Assembly: GCF_900110605.1 (NCBI RefSeq)
Contig: NZ_FOFI01000001.1
Coordinates: 124,001 to 188,000 of the forward strand
Length of the DNA stretch: 64,000 bases
Reading direction: 5' to 3'
Source: Epilithonimonas lactis
GTDB taxonomy: Bacteria; Bacteroidota; Bacteroidia; Flavobacteriales; Weeksellaceae
A program made the translations under genes and the position numbers. The first letter of the stretch is position 1. Every line of letters starts with the position of its first letter. Below are positions 24,706 through 33,837 of this stretch, piece after piece. The notes beneath the pieces are model-generated. The model saw nothing but the letters and a program-made list of their open reading frames with translations, did not search any database and was not told the DNA's origin.

Positions 24706-25578
24706 TTAGATCTTTTCCATTTCTTGTCTGATCTTTTCCTGCAGACCTTCAGAAGCTGCTACCAGAGGTAATCTCAGGTAATTTTTGATAAGTCCTTTTT
24801 CGGCAAGGATCGTTTTCACGCCACAAGGATTACCTTCAGCAAAGATCAATCTTGTGATTTCCACCAAAGAATTGTGGATCTTGTAAGCTTCGTCCACTTC
24901 ACGACTTAGCGCAAATTTTACCATTGTGGAAAATTCTTTCGGATAGGCCTGACCAATTACGGAAATCACGCCGTCTCCACCTGCCAAAGTTACTGGCAAA
25001 GTATATTCATCATCGCCAGACATTAGAGAGAAGTTCTCCGGTTTTTGTCTCAGGATATCGAAATATTGTAAAATGTTTGGTGCTGCTTCTTTCACCATGA
25101 ATAGATTGGGGAACTCATTGGCCAAACGCAAGGTTGTAGAAGCTTCTACGTTTTGTCCTGTTCTTCCTGGAACATTGTAGATGATGATCTTGGCTCCAGT
25201 TTCTGCCAAAGCTTTGTAATGCTGATAAAGTCCTTCCTGATTTGGTTTGTTGTAGTAAGGAGAAACCGACAACACAGCTTCGAAGTCCGAAAGATCGGTA
25301 TCCAAAATCTGTTGTTTTACTTCCGCTGTATTGTTTCCGCCAATTCCTAAAACCAATGGCAATCTGTTGTTGTTGATCTTTGTGATGTGCGCGATCACCT
25401 TGTCCTTTTCCTCCTTGGAAAGCGTTGCAGCCTCAGCTGTCGTTCCCAAGACCACCAGAAAGTTGGTGCCGTTGTCTATATTGTAATCTATTAATTTGGT
25501 AAGAGAATCAAAATCTATGGAAAGATCTTCATTGAAAGGTGTTACCAAAGCCACACCTACGCCTTTTAACTGACCCAT
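24706..25578 (-). CDS. dapA: 4-hydroxy-tetrahydrodipicolinate synthase
   Basis: A 290-residue TIM-barrel aldolase condensing pyruvate with aspartate semialdehyde in the lysine/diaminopimelate pathway. It has GVGVALVTPF at the start, GTTAEAATLSKEEK, catalytic Tyr in IIIYNVPGRTGQN, Schiff-base Lys in LFMVKEAAPN and SGDDEYTLP. Length is normal. It has its own promoter and lies upstream of the DUF898-M48 pair on the same strand, with 31 bp between. Confidence 0.96.
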   Translation of the reverse strand: MGQLKGVGVALVTPFNEDLSIDFDSLTKLIDYNIDNGTNFLVVLGTTAEAATLSKEEKDKVIAHITKINNNRLPLVLGIGGNNTAEVKQQILDTDLSDFEAVLSVSPYYNKPNQEGLYQHYKALAETGAKIIIYNVPGRTGQNVEASTTLRLANEFPNLFMVKEAAPNILQYFDILRQKPENFSLMSGDDEYTLPVTLAGGDGVISVIGQAYPKEFSTMVKFALSREVDEAYKIHNSLVEITRLIFAEGNPCGVKTILAEKGLIKNYLRLPLVAASEGLQEKIRQEMEKI

Positions 25579-25601
25579 TTTTATATTAAATTTAATTTGC
25601 C

Positions 25602-25632
25602 CAAATTTAATTTATTTTTAATGAAAGCACAA
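25602..25632 (-). promoter_or_regulatory. Promoter of dapA
   Basis: On the minus strand TTG (25630-25632), 20 bp, TAAATTTG (25602-25609), 24 bp before the start codon. Confidence 0.55.
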
Positions 25633-25745
25633 AGATTATGTTTGCCTTTGTTTGTGATGGATATATTTGTGCTAAACGAAAAATCCATCCCTTTTTTTGA
25701 ATGATCTAATTGTGAATAAGTTTAGTTTTAAAACGCTAAAATCAT

Positions 25746-25753
25746 TAGATTTG
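25746..25753 (+). promoter_or_regulatory. Candidate -7 element for the nucleotidase pair
   Basis: TAGATTTG ends 18 bp before the ATG at 25772. This supports that ATG and argues against an in-frame codon upstream at 25697. Confidence 0.5.
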
Positions 25754-25771
25754 TATCCATATTTTCTTTTA

Positions 25772-26533
25772 ATGAAAAACAAGTTTTTTGGATTCGGAAT
25801 CATTGGGCTACTGCTAGTTGGCTGTAAAACACCACTGAATATCGCAAGCATCCACACAGAGAAAAACATATACATTACCGAGCAATTGCCGGAAGATCAA
25901 GCGATGGATGCCATCATCCAGCCTTACAAACACGAGCTGGAAGGTAAGATGAATACCAAGATCTCCCATACCAACATAGAACTGACAAAGTCCGGAGACA
26001 ATAGCAACTTGGGAAATCTCCTTGCAGATTACACTTTCCAAGGTGCAGACGAATGGGCTAAAAAAAATAATATTCCACCGATGGATGCTGCGGTCATCAA
26101 TATCGGCGGCATTCGTACGATCATCCCGAAAGGTGATATCCTTACAAAGCAGATCTATGAAGTGATGCCATTTGAAAATGAGATCGTCATTATTAAAATT
26201 AATGGAAAAGAGGTAGAAGGTTTGTTCGATTATTATTTGAAGACCCAGAAAAACAATCCCGTTTCACATATTTTTATTGAAACGGAGAACGGCATCATTT
26301 CAAAAAAGATGATCAATGGGCAAGCGATCGATCACAATAAAACCTATTACATCGCCACATCGGATTATCTGGCTTTAGGTGGTGATAATATGTTCTTCTT
26401 TGGAAAAGGGGAAATGATATCAACCGGAATTAAGATGAGAGACCTATTCTTGGAGAAATTCCAGCAAAACCCAGAAGTGGCTACACCAGAAGATGTAAGA
26501 TTGATTTTCAAAGACAAAAAAGAAAAGAACTAA
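25772..26533 (+). CDS. 5'-nucleotidase C-terminal domain lipoprotein
   Basis: A 253-residue lipoprotein. The signal MKNKFFGFGIIGLLLVGCK has a lipobox at Cys18. The rest is a stand-alone 5_nucleotid_C domain: 'SGDNSNLGNLLADYTFQGADEWAK', 'DAAVINIGGIRTIIPKGDIL', 'EVMPFENEIVIIKINGKEVEGLFDYYL' and 'YYIATSDYLALGGDNMFFF'. In UshA-type enzymes this domain binds the nucleotide base and follows the metal domain in one chain; here it is a separate gene placed upstream. The stop overlaps the start of the next gene by one base (TAATG). The two products probably form one periplasmic nucleotidase. Confidence 0.88.
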   Translation: MKNKFFGFGIIGLLLVGCKTPLNIASIHTEKNIYITEQLPEDQAMDAIIQPYKHELEGKMNTKISHTNIELTKSGDNSNLGNLLADYTFQGADEWAKKNNIPPMDAAVINIGGIRTIIPKGDILTKQIYEVMPFENEIVIIKINGKEVEGLFDYYLKTQKNNPVSHIFIETENGIISKKMINGQAIDHNKTYYIATSDYLALGGDNMFFFGKGEMISTGIKMRDLFLEKFQQNPEVATPEDVRLIFKDKKEKN

Positions 26534-27483
26534 TGAAAAGAAAGGAATTCTTAAAATATGCCGGTGGTGGAAGTCTTGCTTTGACATTGGCTCCAAGTCT
26601 ATTGCTAGCAGAACAAGTCGAACTCATCAATAAAGAATCGACGCACAAATTGACGATTCTGCACACCAACGACCAACACAGCAGAATAGAACCTTTTGAT
26701 GCTTCTTATACCAAAAATCCCAACCAAGGCGGTTTTGCGAGGAGAGCTTCATTAATTCAAAAGATCAGAAGCGAAGAAAAGAATGTTTTATTGTTGGATT
26801 CAGGCGATATTTTCCAAGGCACACCGTACTTCAATTTTTTCGGAGGTGAGCTGGAGTTCAAACTGATGAGTATGATGAAGTATGATGCATCCACAATGGG
26901 AAATCATGATTTCGACAATGGCCTGGAAGGTTTTCTAAAAGTTTTGCCCAATGCTAAATTTCCTTTCATCTGCTCCAATTATGATTTTAAAAATACAGTT
27001 CTCGACGGGAAGACCGATGATTACAAGATATTCGTAAAAGATGGGGTCAAAGTTGGGATCTTCGCAGTTGGAATAGAACTTAATGGTTTGGTAGGAAAGA
27101 AAAATTATGCAGAGACCATTTACAAAGATCCTATCGAGACCGCTCAGCATTATGCCGATTTTTTGAGAAAGGAAAAAAAATGCGACCTTGTGATCTGTCT
27201 TTCGCATATCGGTTTCGATTACAAGGATGAGCCGGAGAAGATCTCGGATAAACATTTGGCAGCAAAAACCTCAGGGATCGATTTGATACTGGGAGGTCAT
27301 ACACACACGTTTTTACCAGAGCCACTTACTTTTCAGAACAAGGAACACAAGAATGTCATTGTAAATCAAGTAGGTTGGGCAGGTATTTTATTGGGTAGAT
27401 TGGATTTTTATTTTGATAAAAATAAGGATGTGAAAAATATTTCTTGGAATAATCAGTTAATAGATGAAAACATAATCGTTTAA
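26533..27483 (+). CDS. 5'-nucleotidase metallophosphatase domain protein
   Basis: A 316-residue calcineurin-like phosphatase. After a signal-like start (MKRKEFLKYAGGGSLALTLA, Tat-like but with KRK and not RR) come the di-metal motifs LTILHTNDQHSRI, LLDSGDIFQGTPY, GNHDFDNG, CLSHIGFDYKDE and GGHTHTFLPEP. It is the catalytic half of a UshA-like 5'-nucleotidase lacking the C-terminal domain, which is the preceding gene. It likely releases phosphate from extracellular nucleotides. A Tat substrate is plausible, as metal enzymes of this family often fold before export. Confidence 0.9.
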   Translation: MKRKEFLKYAGGGSLALTLAPSLLLAEQVELINKESTHKLTILHTNDQHSRIEPFDASYTKNPNQGGFARRASLIQKIRSEEKNVLLLDSGDIFQGTPYFNFFGGELEFKLMSMMKYDASTMGNHDFDNGLEGFLKVLPNAKFPFICSNYDFKNTVLDGKTDDYKIFVKDGVKVGIFAVGIELNGLVGKKNYAETIYKDPIETAQHYADFLRKEKKCDLVICLSHIGFDYKDEPEKISDKHLAAKTSGIDLILGGHTHTFLPEPLTFQNKEHKNVIVNQVGWAGILLGRLDFYFDKNKDVKNISWNNQLIDENIIV

Positions 27484-27485
27484 GA

Positions 27486-29732
27486 ATGAAGAAAATTTTA
27501 TTAATTATATCGTTTTTTGTAACGCTGAACTCCTACGCACAGACAAGCAAATGGAGTGACTTATTTTCTTATAACAACGTCCTGGCTATCCGGGAAGACA
27601 ATGGTAGATTGATTGCTGCTACGGAAAATGGGATTTTCTATTATTATCCATCCACAGGCGAGATCAAAAAATTGTCTAAGGCAAATGGACTTCACGATGT
27701 CAAAATCTCAGCTTTCGATTATAATGCTGCAACGCAGACAGGAATTGTCGGATATCAGAATGGTTCTATGGATGTCATCACGCCAAATGGAATCTTTCTA
27801 ATTGTCGATATTCCGCTTGCAACAGGCTATAACGGGAGCAAAAAGATCAATCATATTTCAATCAATGGGGACAGAGCGGTGATCTCTGCCGGATACGGCG
27901 TTTCTGTTTTTAATATTGCACGTAGAGAATTTGGTGATACTGCTTTTTTCTCCACTGGTGGTGTTTATGTGGCAGCTAATGCTGCGGTGTTGAAGGACAA
28001 TACAATCTATGTCGCGACTAACTCTGGACTCAAATCTCACGAGATCAATCCCACTTTTCCTGTCTATACGAGTTGGACAAATCTAGTGGCTGGTTCATTC
28101 AAAAAAGTTGACGCTTCCACAACGATGGCTTTTTCAACAAGTACACAAGTGAGCTACGGCAGTGGAACAAGCTTTACACAGCTCCCAAGAACTTTTACAG
28201 ATATCAAAGACGTACGCGTTACAGATAATCAGATCATTGTTACGGATAAAACACAGGTTTTCGTTTACAGCACGGGTGGTGCGCAGCAGAAAAATTTCAA
28301 TGCTGCAGAAGATATCAATACAGCGCTCATCTACCAAAATGCTTTGTTTACAGGAACCAAATTGTCTGGAATTTACAACGAACAAAAAAGTAGTTTCAAA
28401 CCGGATGGTCCTTATCACAATGCTTCGAACAAGATATCCCTGCTGAACGGCCAGATCTGGATAGCATCTGGAAACAAAGATGCTGATTCTGGGAGAAATT
28501 TGGGTTACTACTTCTACGATGGTACCAAATGGATCTATCCTCAGTACTTTATAGATAATCCTTCTGGTTATAATATTTTGGATGTCGTACCGAATCCTTC
28601 AAATCCGAGTGAGGTCTTTTTTACAAATTACACCTATTGGTCTGCAGCGGTCCAAGGCGTTTACAGGATGAATAATAACGAATTTGTCAAGAGATACGCC
28701 TTTAATAACGAGAGCCAGTATTTCTTCAAGCCAGTAGGTCTTGTTTTTGATGCTCAGAACAACCTTTTCTGTACTGTTCAATTTACATGTCCACCTCCTT
28801 TCCCTAGTAGTTGTCCAATTTCTAGCTTTTATGTTTTCAATAAGGCCAACGACGCTTTTGCCTCAAATCCTTTTACAACCTTTAATATTGGAGGTGCGCA
28901 GAAACCAATAGCCAAAGATGGTGTTGTCTACGTACCAGCTCCCTTCTATTCCGATGGAGGTGCGATGATCTACAATTACAACAATACGCCTACTTCTACT
29001 TCTGATGATAGTTTCAAAGTTCTAAAAATGAGCAACAATCTTCCTGTAAATGGAACTGTGTCACTGGCCATCGATAATAATGATGACCTTTGGGTAGGAA
29101 CCAGAGAAGGAGTAAGGATTCTATCCAATCCAAAAGCTGCGATATTGGAAGACAATCCACAGACAGATGCCATTATCATAGAAGAAAATGGCTTGGCGGA
29201 AGAACTTTTCCGAGATGCCAATATTCTGCAGATCGTCTCCGATACAGGTAATCAGAAATGGGTCTCTGTAGAAGGCGGAGGTGTTTTCTACTTGAGCTCA
29301 AACGGAGATCGTACAATTTATCATTTCACAAAATCCAACTCATCATTACCAAATGATAGTGTGACAGATATCCAGGTGGACAACAAAACCGGAAAGGTCT
29401 ATTTTGCTACAGTAGATGGGGTAATGGTCTATCAAGGCGACGTTACAGATGTGAATTCAAACTTTGGAGATGTTCTGGTCTATCCAAATCCTGTGGTCTA
29501 TGCCCAATACAAAGGCAATGTCAGGATCCGAGGTTTGGCGGCAAAAACCAATATCAGAATCACAGATGCTGCAGGAAATCTTGTACATTCTGCAGTCGCA
29601 AATGGCGGTTATTTCGAATGGAATCTTGCCAACCAAAGAGGCGTGAGAGTGGCTTCCGGAATCTATTATGTTTTGATGACCAATGAGGATGGAACAGATA
29701 CAGCAACGGCTAAAATTGCGGTCGTAAATTAA
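27486..29732 (+). CDS. porZ: PorZ-like type IX secretion protein
   Basis: A 748-residue exported protein. Signal peptide MKKILLIISFFVTLNSYAQ, then 'KWSDLFSYNNVLAIREDNGRLIAATENGIFYY' and 'KANGLHDVKISAFDYN', the PorZ-type propeller start. Two beta-propeller regions follow, one with the two-component-regulator propeller motif 'DDLWVGTREGVRIL'. The last 85 residues (from VLVYPNPVVYAQ to TATAKIAVVN) form a type IX sorting-type C-terminal domain. PorZ sits at the cell surface and takes part in attaching type IX cargo to A-LPS. Location directly before recO is as in other flavobacteria. Confidence 0.85.
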   Translation: MKKILLIISFFVTLNSYAQTSKWSDLFSYNNVLAIREDNGRLIAATENGIFYYYPSTGEIKKLSKANGLHDVKISAFDYNAATQTGIVGYQNGSMDVITPNGIFLIVDIPLATGYNGSKKINHISINGDRAVISAGYGVSVFNIARREFGDTAFFSTGGVYVAANAAVLKDNTIYVATNSGLKSHEINPTFPVYTSWTNLVAGSFKKVDASTTMAFSTSTQVSYGSGTSFTQLPRTFTDIKDVRVTDNQIIVTDKTQVFVYSTGGAQQKNFNAAEDINTALIYQNALFTGTKLSGIYNEQKSSFKPDGPYHNASNKISLLNGQIWIASGNKDADSGRNLGYYFYDGTKWIYPQYFIDNPSGYNILDVVPNPSNPSEVFFTNYTYWSAAVQGVYRMNNNEFVKRYAFNNESQYFFKPVGLVFDAQNNLFCTVQFTCPPPFPSSCPISSFYVFNKANDAFASNPFTTFNIGGAQKPIAKDGVVYVPAPFYSDGGAMIYNYNNTPTSTSDDSFKVLKMSNNLPVNGTVSLAIDNNDDLWVGTREGVRILSNPKAAILEDNPQTDAIIIEENGLAEELFRDANILQIVSDTGNQKWVSVEGGGVFYLSSNGDRTIYHFTKSNSSLPNDSVTDIQVDNKTGKVYFATVDGVMVYQGDVTDVNSNFGDVLVYPNPVVYAQYKGNVRIRGLAAKTNIRITDAAGNLVHSAVANGGYFEWNLANQRGVRVASGIYYVLMTNEDGTDTATAKIAVVN

Positions 29733-29735
29733 TAG

Positions 29736-30413
29736 ATGACACAAGAAGTTTTTTTACTGTCTTATACAAAATATGGAGATCACGATGCTGTTCTCCATTG
29801 TTTTTGTAGGGAAAACGGCTTCGAAAGTTTCTTTGCCAAAGGGATCTACGCGCCAAAGAACAAAAAGAAAGCCTTCCTTTTTCCATTGAACGAATTATTG
29901 CTGTACACGTCCGATAAGAAGAAAAGCATTCAAAATGTTCAGAAGATAGAGCAGAAGAATGTGGATTTTTTCAGTTCGGATATTCGGAAAAATTCGATTC
30001 TGTTTTTTGTTTCCGATTTGCTGAATCAGGTTTTGAGGAATGAAAATCAGAACGTTGGAATCTATTCCGAGATTTCGATTTTTCTGAGTCAATTACAGAT
30101 TGACAATTTCCAGTCGCATTTGATTTTTATTTTCAGACTTCTGAAACAACAAGGTTTACAGCCTTTATTTTCTGATAAAAATTACCTCAATCCCGAAACT
30201 GGAAACTTCGAAGATATCGAGATGCATCACTTTTTTGACAAAACGATTTCCGACATTTGGAAAGACCTTATCACGTCTCAAGACCCATATAGCATCAAAC
30301 TCAGCCGAAGCGAAAAACAGAATTTCCTAGATTCGATTTTAGTATATTTTCATTATCATTTTACAGATTTCCGAGAACCAAGGTCATTGGAAATCATCAA
30401 AGAGATTTTTTAG
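29736..30413 (+). CDS. recO: DNA repair protein RecO
   Basis: A 225-residue protein with the RecO N-terminal OB fold (TQEVFLLSYTKYGDHDAVLHCFCRENGFESFFAKGIYAPKNKKKAFLFPLNELLL) and a helical C-terminal part. RecO loads RecA on gapped DNA with RecR. It starts 3 bp after porZ. The zinc-finger Cys residues found in some RecO proteins are missing, as in other Bacteroidota. Confidence 0.88.
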   Translation: MTQEVFLLSYTKYGDHDAVLHCFCRENGFESFFAKGIYAPKNKKKAFLFPLNELLLYTSDKKKSIQNVQKIEQKNVDFFSSDIRKNSILFFVSDLLNQVLRNENQNVGIYSEISIFLSQLQIDNFQSHLIFIFRLLKQQGLQPLFSDKNYLNPETGNFEDIEMHHFFDKTISDIWKDLITSQDPYSIKLSRSEKQNFLDSILVYFHYHFTDFREPRSLEIIKEIF

Positions 30414-30448
30414 GTTAAATTTTCAACTACAGAATTAAATTCATTCCT

Positions 30449-30526
30449 TAATGAGCGAAGCGTCTTTGCGAATCTTAAAGTGTTTTCAATAATTTTAAAA
30501 AAAACTTTGCGAACTTTGCGTTAAAT
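30449..30526. repeat. Short TTTGCG-type intergenic repeats
   Basis: TGAGCGAAGCGTCTTTGCGAATCTTAAAG-like and ACTTTGCGAACTTTGCGTTAAA words lie around an AT-rich centre. Such 'CTTTGCG' elements are spread through flavobacterial intergenic DNA. The right-hand part also holds AACTTTGCG, which could serve as a -7-like element for the next gene. Full words longer than 20 bases are not quoted beyond this. Confidence 0.45.
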
Positions 30527-30548
30527 TTTCATTCATCAAATATATTTT

Positions 30549-31043
30549 ATGATTAAAAAAGCCACACAAAAAGATATTCCGACCATTCAAAACCTCGCAA
30601 AAGAATCCTGGAACTCAGCTTATGCCAACATTTTGGAGCAAGAGCAAATCGATTATATGTTAGGTTTAATGTACTCTGAATCCACCTTGCAAACCCATTT
30701 TGAAAATCCAAATTATCAATATTATTTGATTGAAGAAGATGAGGTCTTTTTAGGATTTATCGGCTTCGAATTTCATAGTAAACCAAATACCACAAAACTT
30801 CATCGGATTTATTTTGTGAAAGAAGCGCAGGGAATAGGTCTTGGAAAAAAAGCTTTGGAATTTGTCAAAACTGAAACAGAAAATGCAGGCGACAAAAGAC
30901 TGACTTTAACAGTCAATAAAAATAACAACGCCAAAAGTTTCTACGAATCACAAGGTTTCAAAATCTATGACGAAGCGATTTTTGATATTGGAAATGGTTA
31001 TGTGATGGATGATTATCTGATGGAATTTAACATCGCTAAATAA
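30549..31043 (+). CDS. GNAT family N-acetyltransferase
   Basis: A 164-residue acetyltransferase. It has 'KKATQKDIPTIQNLAKESW' at the start, 'EVFLGFIGFEFH' on strand 4, the acetyl-CoA loop 'VKEAQGIGLGKKALEFV' (Q/R-x-x-G-x-G/A) and the motif-B part 'LTVNKNNNAKSFYESQGFK'. The substrate is unknown. It has its own terminator. Confidence 0.9.
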   Translation: MIKKATQKDIPTIQNLAKESWNSAYANILEQEQIDYMLGLMYSESTLQTHFENPNYQYYLIEEDEVFLGFIGFEFHSKPNTTKLHRIYFVKEAQGIGLGKKALEFVKTETENAGDKRLTLTVNKNNNAKSFYESQGFKIYDEAIFDIGNGYVMDDYLMEFNIAK

Positions 31044-31048
31044 CTTTC

Positions 31049-31083
31049 AAAGCATTTGCAACCATTGCGGATGCTTTTTTTGT
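31049..31083 (+). terminator. Terminator after the GNAT gene
   Basis: AAAGCAT / ATGCTTT with an inner GCAA / TTGC stem, followed by a run of seven T in total. Confidence 0.7.
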
Positions 31084-31456
31084 GATTGATTTTCTACCAA
31101 ATTTAATGTCGAAAAATGAATAGATGATGAACAACTGTGAAAGTTCAAATTTTAATTTTTCAACTTAATCATTTCCTGACTTTGTTTGAATCCTGATTTT
31201 TAGTTTATTAATGATATAAAAATAATATCCGAAATCGATTAATTAAAGTAACGTTATGCAGATGTGAATTCTCGTTGAAACTTACCTGAACTGATTCTTA
31301 AGTATTATTAATAAAGGGATAATGATTCATTAAAGTTTGATGTCAAGTATAATTTTAGATTTGTCGCAGAACGAAATCAAGCAAATGCCTGATAGTAATT
31401 TTTCTTCATATACTATTTTTTTAAATTTAAGAAGTCTGTTATTTATAGCGGACTTT
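31084..31456. other. AT-rich gap without a recognisable gene
   Basis: About 370 bp with stop codons in all frames and no frame of note. A hairpin-like AAGTCTGTTATTTATAGCGGACTTTTTATTT (31430-31461, arms AAGTC and GACTT with GC pairs) may terminate the small minus- or plus-strand transcript here. No RNA gene was recognised. Confidence 0.35.
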
Positions 31457-31657
31457 TTATTTTTCCCAAGGGAATTTTTCTATTAATCTTAATTGTGGCA
31501 AGCCTCCGCCGTGATATTCAGAATTGGGATATTCCAAAATCCACTTTGCCAAAATTTCATCAATATAGTATGTAAACCAACCATCTTCGCTAGTGCCAAC
31601 TTTAGTTAAATGCTTTTGTTTTTCAATAAATTCATTTCCAACTAAAATAGTATTCAT
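31457..31657 (-). CDS. Small Imm27-like protein (possible orphan immunity protein)
   Basis: A 66-residue acidic/aromatic protein without a signal peptide. 'VGTSEDGWFTYYIDEILAKWILEYPNSEYHGGGLPQLRLI' resembles the core of Imm27 immunity proteins of polymorphic toxin systems, where a GW..LY/..YWEL.YPQSE.HGGG.P.L pattern is conserved. No toxin gene with a matching domain is next to it. The family call is from memory of the pattern and should be treated as likely, not proven. Confidence 0.55.
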   Translation of the reverse strand: MNTILVGNEFIEKQKHLTKVGTSEDGWFTYYIDEILAKWILEYPNSEYHGGGLPQLRLIEKFPWEK

Positions 31658-31680
31658 AATATTATGATTTCGATTTAACT

Positions 31681-33768
31681 CTAACTAATCTGCGACCACT
31701 TATTCTTCCCTTTATACTGCTTGATGTAATATTGCTTCATCATTTGATTGTCGGGACGCGTCAGAAGTGCATCTTGTTCCAATATCTTTTCAACAGCCCG
31801 TTTTGAAGCTTTGATGATGGCAGAATCTTCTATCAAACTCAGTTTTTTGAAATCCACAACACCACTTTGCTGAGTTCCGAGAATATCGCCAGGACCGCGC
31901 AATTCCATATCAACCTCCGAAATCTTGAAACCGTCCGTCGTTGCCACCATCGTTTTGATTCTGGTCCGGCTTTCCTTGCTCAGTTTGTCGCCCGTCATCA
32001 GGATGCAATAACTTTGTTCTGCGCCTCTACCAACGCGTCCGCGCAACTGGTGAAGCTGTGACAATCCGAATCGCTCCGAACTTTCTATCACCATTACAGA
32101 AGCATTTGGAACGTTCACGCCGACTTCAATTACAGTTGTCGCCACCATAATTTGCGCTTGTCCTGAAGCGAAATATTGCATATTGGCATCTTTTTCTGCA
32201 GGTTTCATTCGGCCGTGAACCATCGTCACATTATAGCTTTTGAAGAAATTCATTACGCTTTCCAAACCTTCCATCAGATTTTTATAATCCAAGGTTTCCG
32301 ATTCCTCGATGAGTGGATAAACGAAGTAGATTTGTCGGCCTTTTTCAATCTCTTCTCTACAGAAATTATAAACCGAAAGTCTATCTTTTTCTCTACGATG
32401 AGCTGTGATAATTGGTTTTCTTCCAACCGGCATTTCATCAATCACAGACACATCCAAATCGGAATAAAAACTCATCGCCAAAGTCCGTGGAATCGGCGTT
32501 GCAGTCATTACCAAAATGTGTGGCGGAATGTTGTTTTTCGCCCAAAGTTTAGCACGCTGAGCAACTCCAAATCTATGTTGTTCATCGATAATCGCCAAAC
32601 CAAGATTCTGAAATTTCACTTTGTCTTCCAAAAGGGCGTGCGTTCCAATCAGGATAGAAAGTTGCCCATTTTCCAATTCTTCGTGAATGATTTTCCGTTC
32701 CGCCGTTTTGGAAGAACCCGTCAAGAGTCGGACGTTGATATTCGTATTTTGAAGTAATTCTTTGATGGAATTAAAATGTTGTTGCGCCAAGATTTCCGTT
32801 GGCGCCATCAAACAGGATTGAAAACCGTTGTCCATCGCAATCAGCATCGTTAATAACGCCACCATCGTTTTCCCGGAACCAACGTCGCCTTGAAGCAATC
32901 GGTTCATTTGAGTCGACCGTTTCATATCGATTCTGATTTCTTTCAGAACGCGTTTTTGCGCATTCGTAAGTTCAAACGGAAGATTGTTTTCATAAAAACT
33001 GGTGAAATATTCGCCGACGATTGGAAACGGATTTCCGAAGGATTTTGTTTTCTGATGAAGTTTCTTCAAGCCATAGCCCAGCTGGAAAAAGAAAGCTTCC
33101 TCGAACTTCAATCGCCTGTTGGCTTCATCAAACTGTTTTAAATCTTTGGGGAAATGAATGAAATAATAGGAATTCAATCGTCCAATCAACTTCATCGATT
33201 TCATCAAATAATCCGGCAGATTTTCCTGAATCAAACTAGGTAAATCTTTCAGAAGATTGAAAATAACGGTTTGAAATAATTTATTCGTAATGCCTCGTTT
33301 AGTCAGTTTTTCACTTCCGGGATAAACCGGGAGAAGTGTTCCTTGCAAAGCTTTTTTCTCATCAACCTCGATTTCCGGATGAGGCATCGAGAAGTTTCCA
33401 TTAAAGAAATTGACCTTTCCAAAAATGAAAATCTCCTGATTCAATGGAATCGCATCTTTCATCCAATTCGTATATCGAAACCAGACCAAATCCATCGTTC
33501 CCGTTTCATCACGGAATTTCGCAGACAATCGTTTTCCTTTTTCATAAACGACTTCTTGGATATCGGTGATTTTTCCTTTTAATTGAATATCTGCTTCTGT
33601 ATCTTTGGCAATATTTCCAATTTTGTGGATTTTGCTTTTATCGATGTATCGGATTGGGTAAAAGGTGAGCAAATCTTCCACAGTCGAAATCCCCAACACG
33701 TTTCTGATGAGTTTTGCGCGTTCGGTACCGATGCCTTTGAGAAATTCTATGGAAGTTTCTAATGTCAA
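31681..33768 (-). CDS. recG: ATP-dependent DNA helicase RecG
   Basis: A 695-residue SF2 helicase that remodels stalled forks and branched DNA. An N-terminal wedge/OB domain (residues 1-200) is followed by Walker A GDVGSGKTMVALL (near 294), the DEQH box IIDEQHRFGVAQRAKLW (near 392), motif III TATPIPRTLAMSFYSDLDVSVIDEMPVGRKP, and motifs V-VI VATTVIEVGVNVPNA and QLHQLRGRVGRG. The C-terminal wedge ends in KGKNKWSQIS. Length is normal. Confidence 0.97.
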   Translation of the reverse strand: MTLETSIEFLKGIGTERAKLIRNVLGISTVEDLLTFYPIRYIDKSKIHKIGNIAKDTEADIQLKGKITDIQEVVYEKGKRLSAKFRDETGTMDLVWFRYTNWMKDAIPLNQEIFIFGKVNFFNGNFSMPHPEIEVDEKKALQGTLLPVYPGSEKLTKRGITNKLFQTVIFNLLKDLPSLIQENLPDYLMKSMKLIGRLNSYYFIHFPKDLKQFDEANRRLKFEEAFFFQLGYGLKKLHQKTKSFGNPFPIVGEYFTSFYENNLPFELTNAQKRVLKEIRIDMKRSTQMNRLLQGDVGSGKTMVALLTMLIAMDNGFQSCLMAPTEILAQQHFNSIKELLQNTNINVRLLTGSSKTAERKIIHEELENGQLSILIGTHALLEDKVKFQNLGLAIIDEQHRFGVAQRAKLWAKNNIPPHILVMTATPIPRTLAMSFYSDLDVSVIDEMPVGRKPIITAHRREKDRLSVYNFCREEIEKGRQIYFVYPLIEESETLDYKNLMEGLESVMNFFKSYNVTMVHGRMKPAEKDANMQYFASGQAQIMVATTVIEVGVNVPNASVMVIESSERFGLSQLHQLRGRVGRGAEQSYCILMTGDKLSKESRTRIKTMVATTDGFKISEVDMELRGPGDILGTQQSGVVDFKKLSLIEDSAIIKASKRAVEKILEQDALLTRPDNQMMKQYYIKQYKGKNKWSQIS

Positions 33769-33837
33769 GAAAGGAAAATTTGTTCCGACGAATTTCGGGA
33801 AATTTTATTGATTTTTCAATGAACAATCAGTAGGTAA

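Noticed and set aside
31084-31456. A small RNA or decayed gene in the gap after the GNAT gene
   Set aside because: No pairing strong enough to call an RNA and no similarity to a gene was seen; the gap is plain AT-rich DNA.
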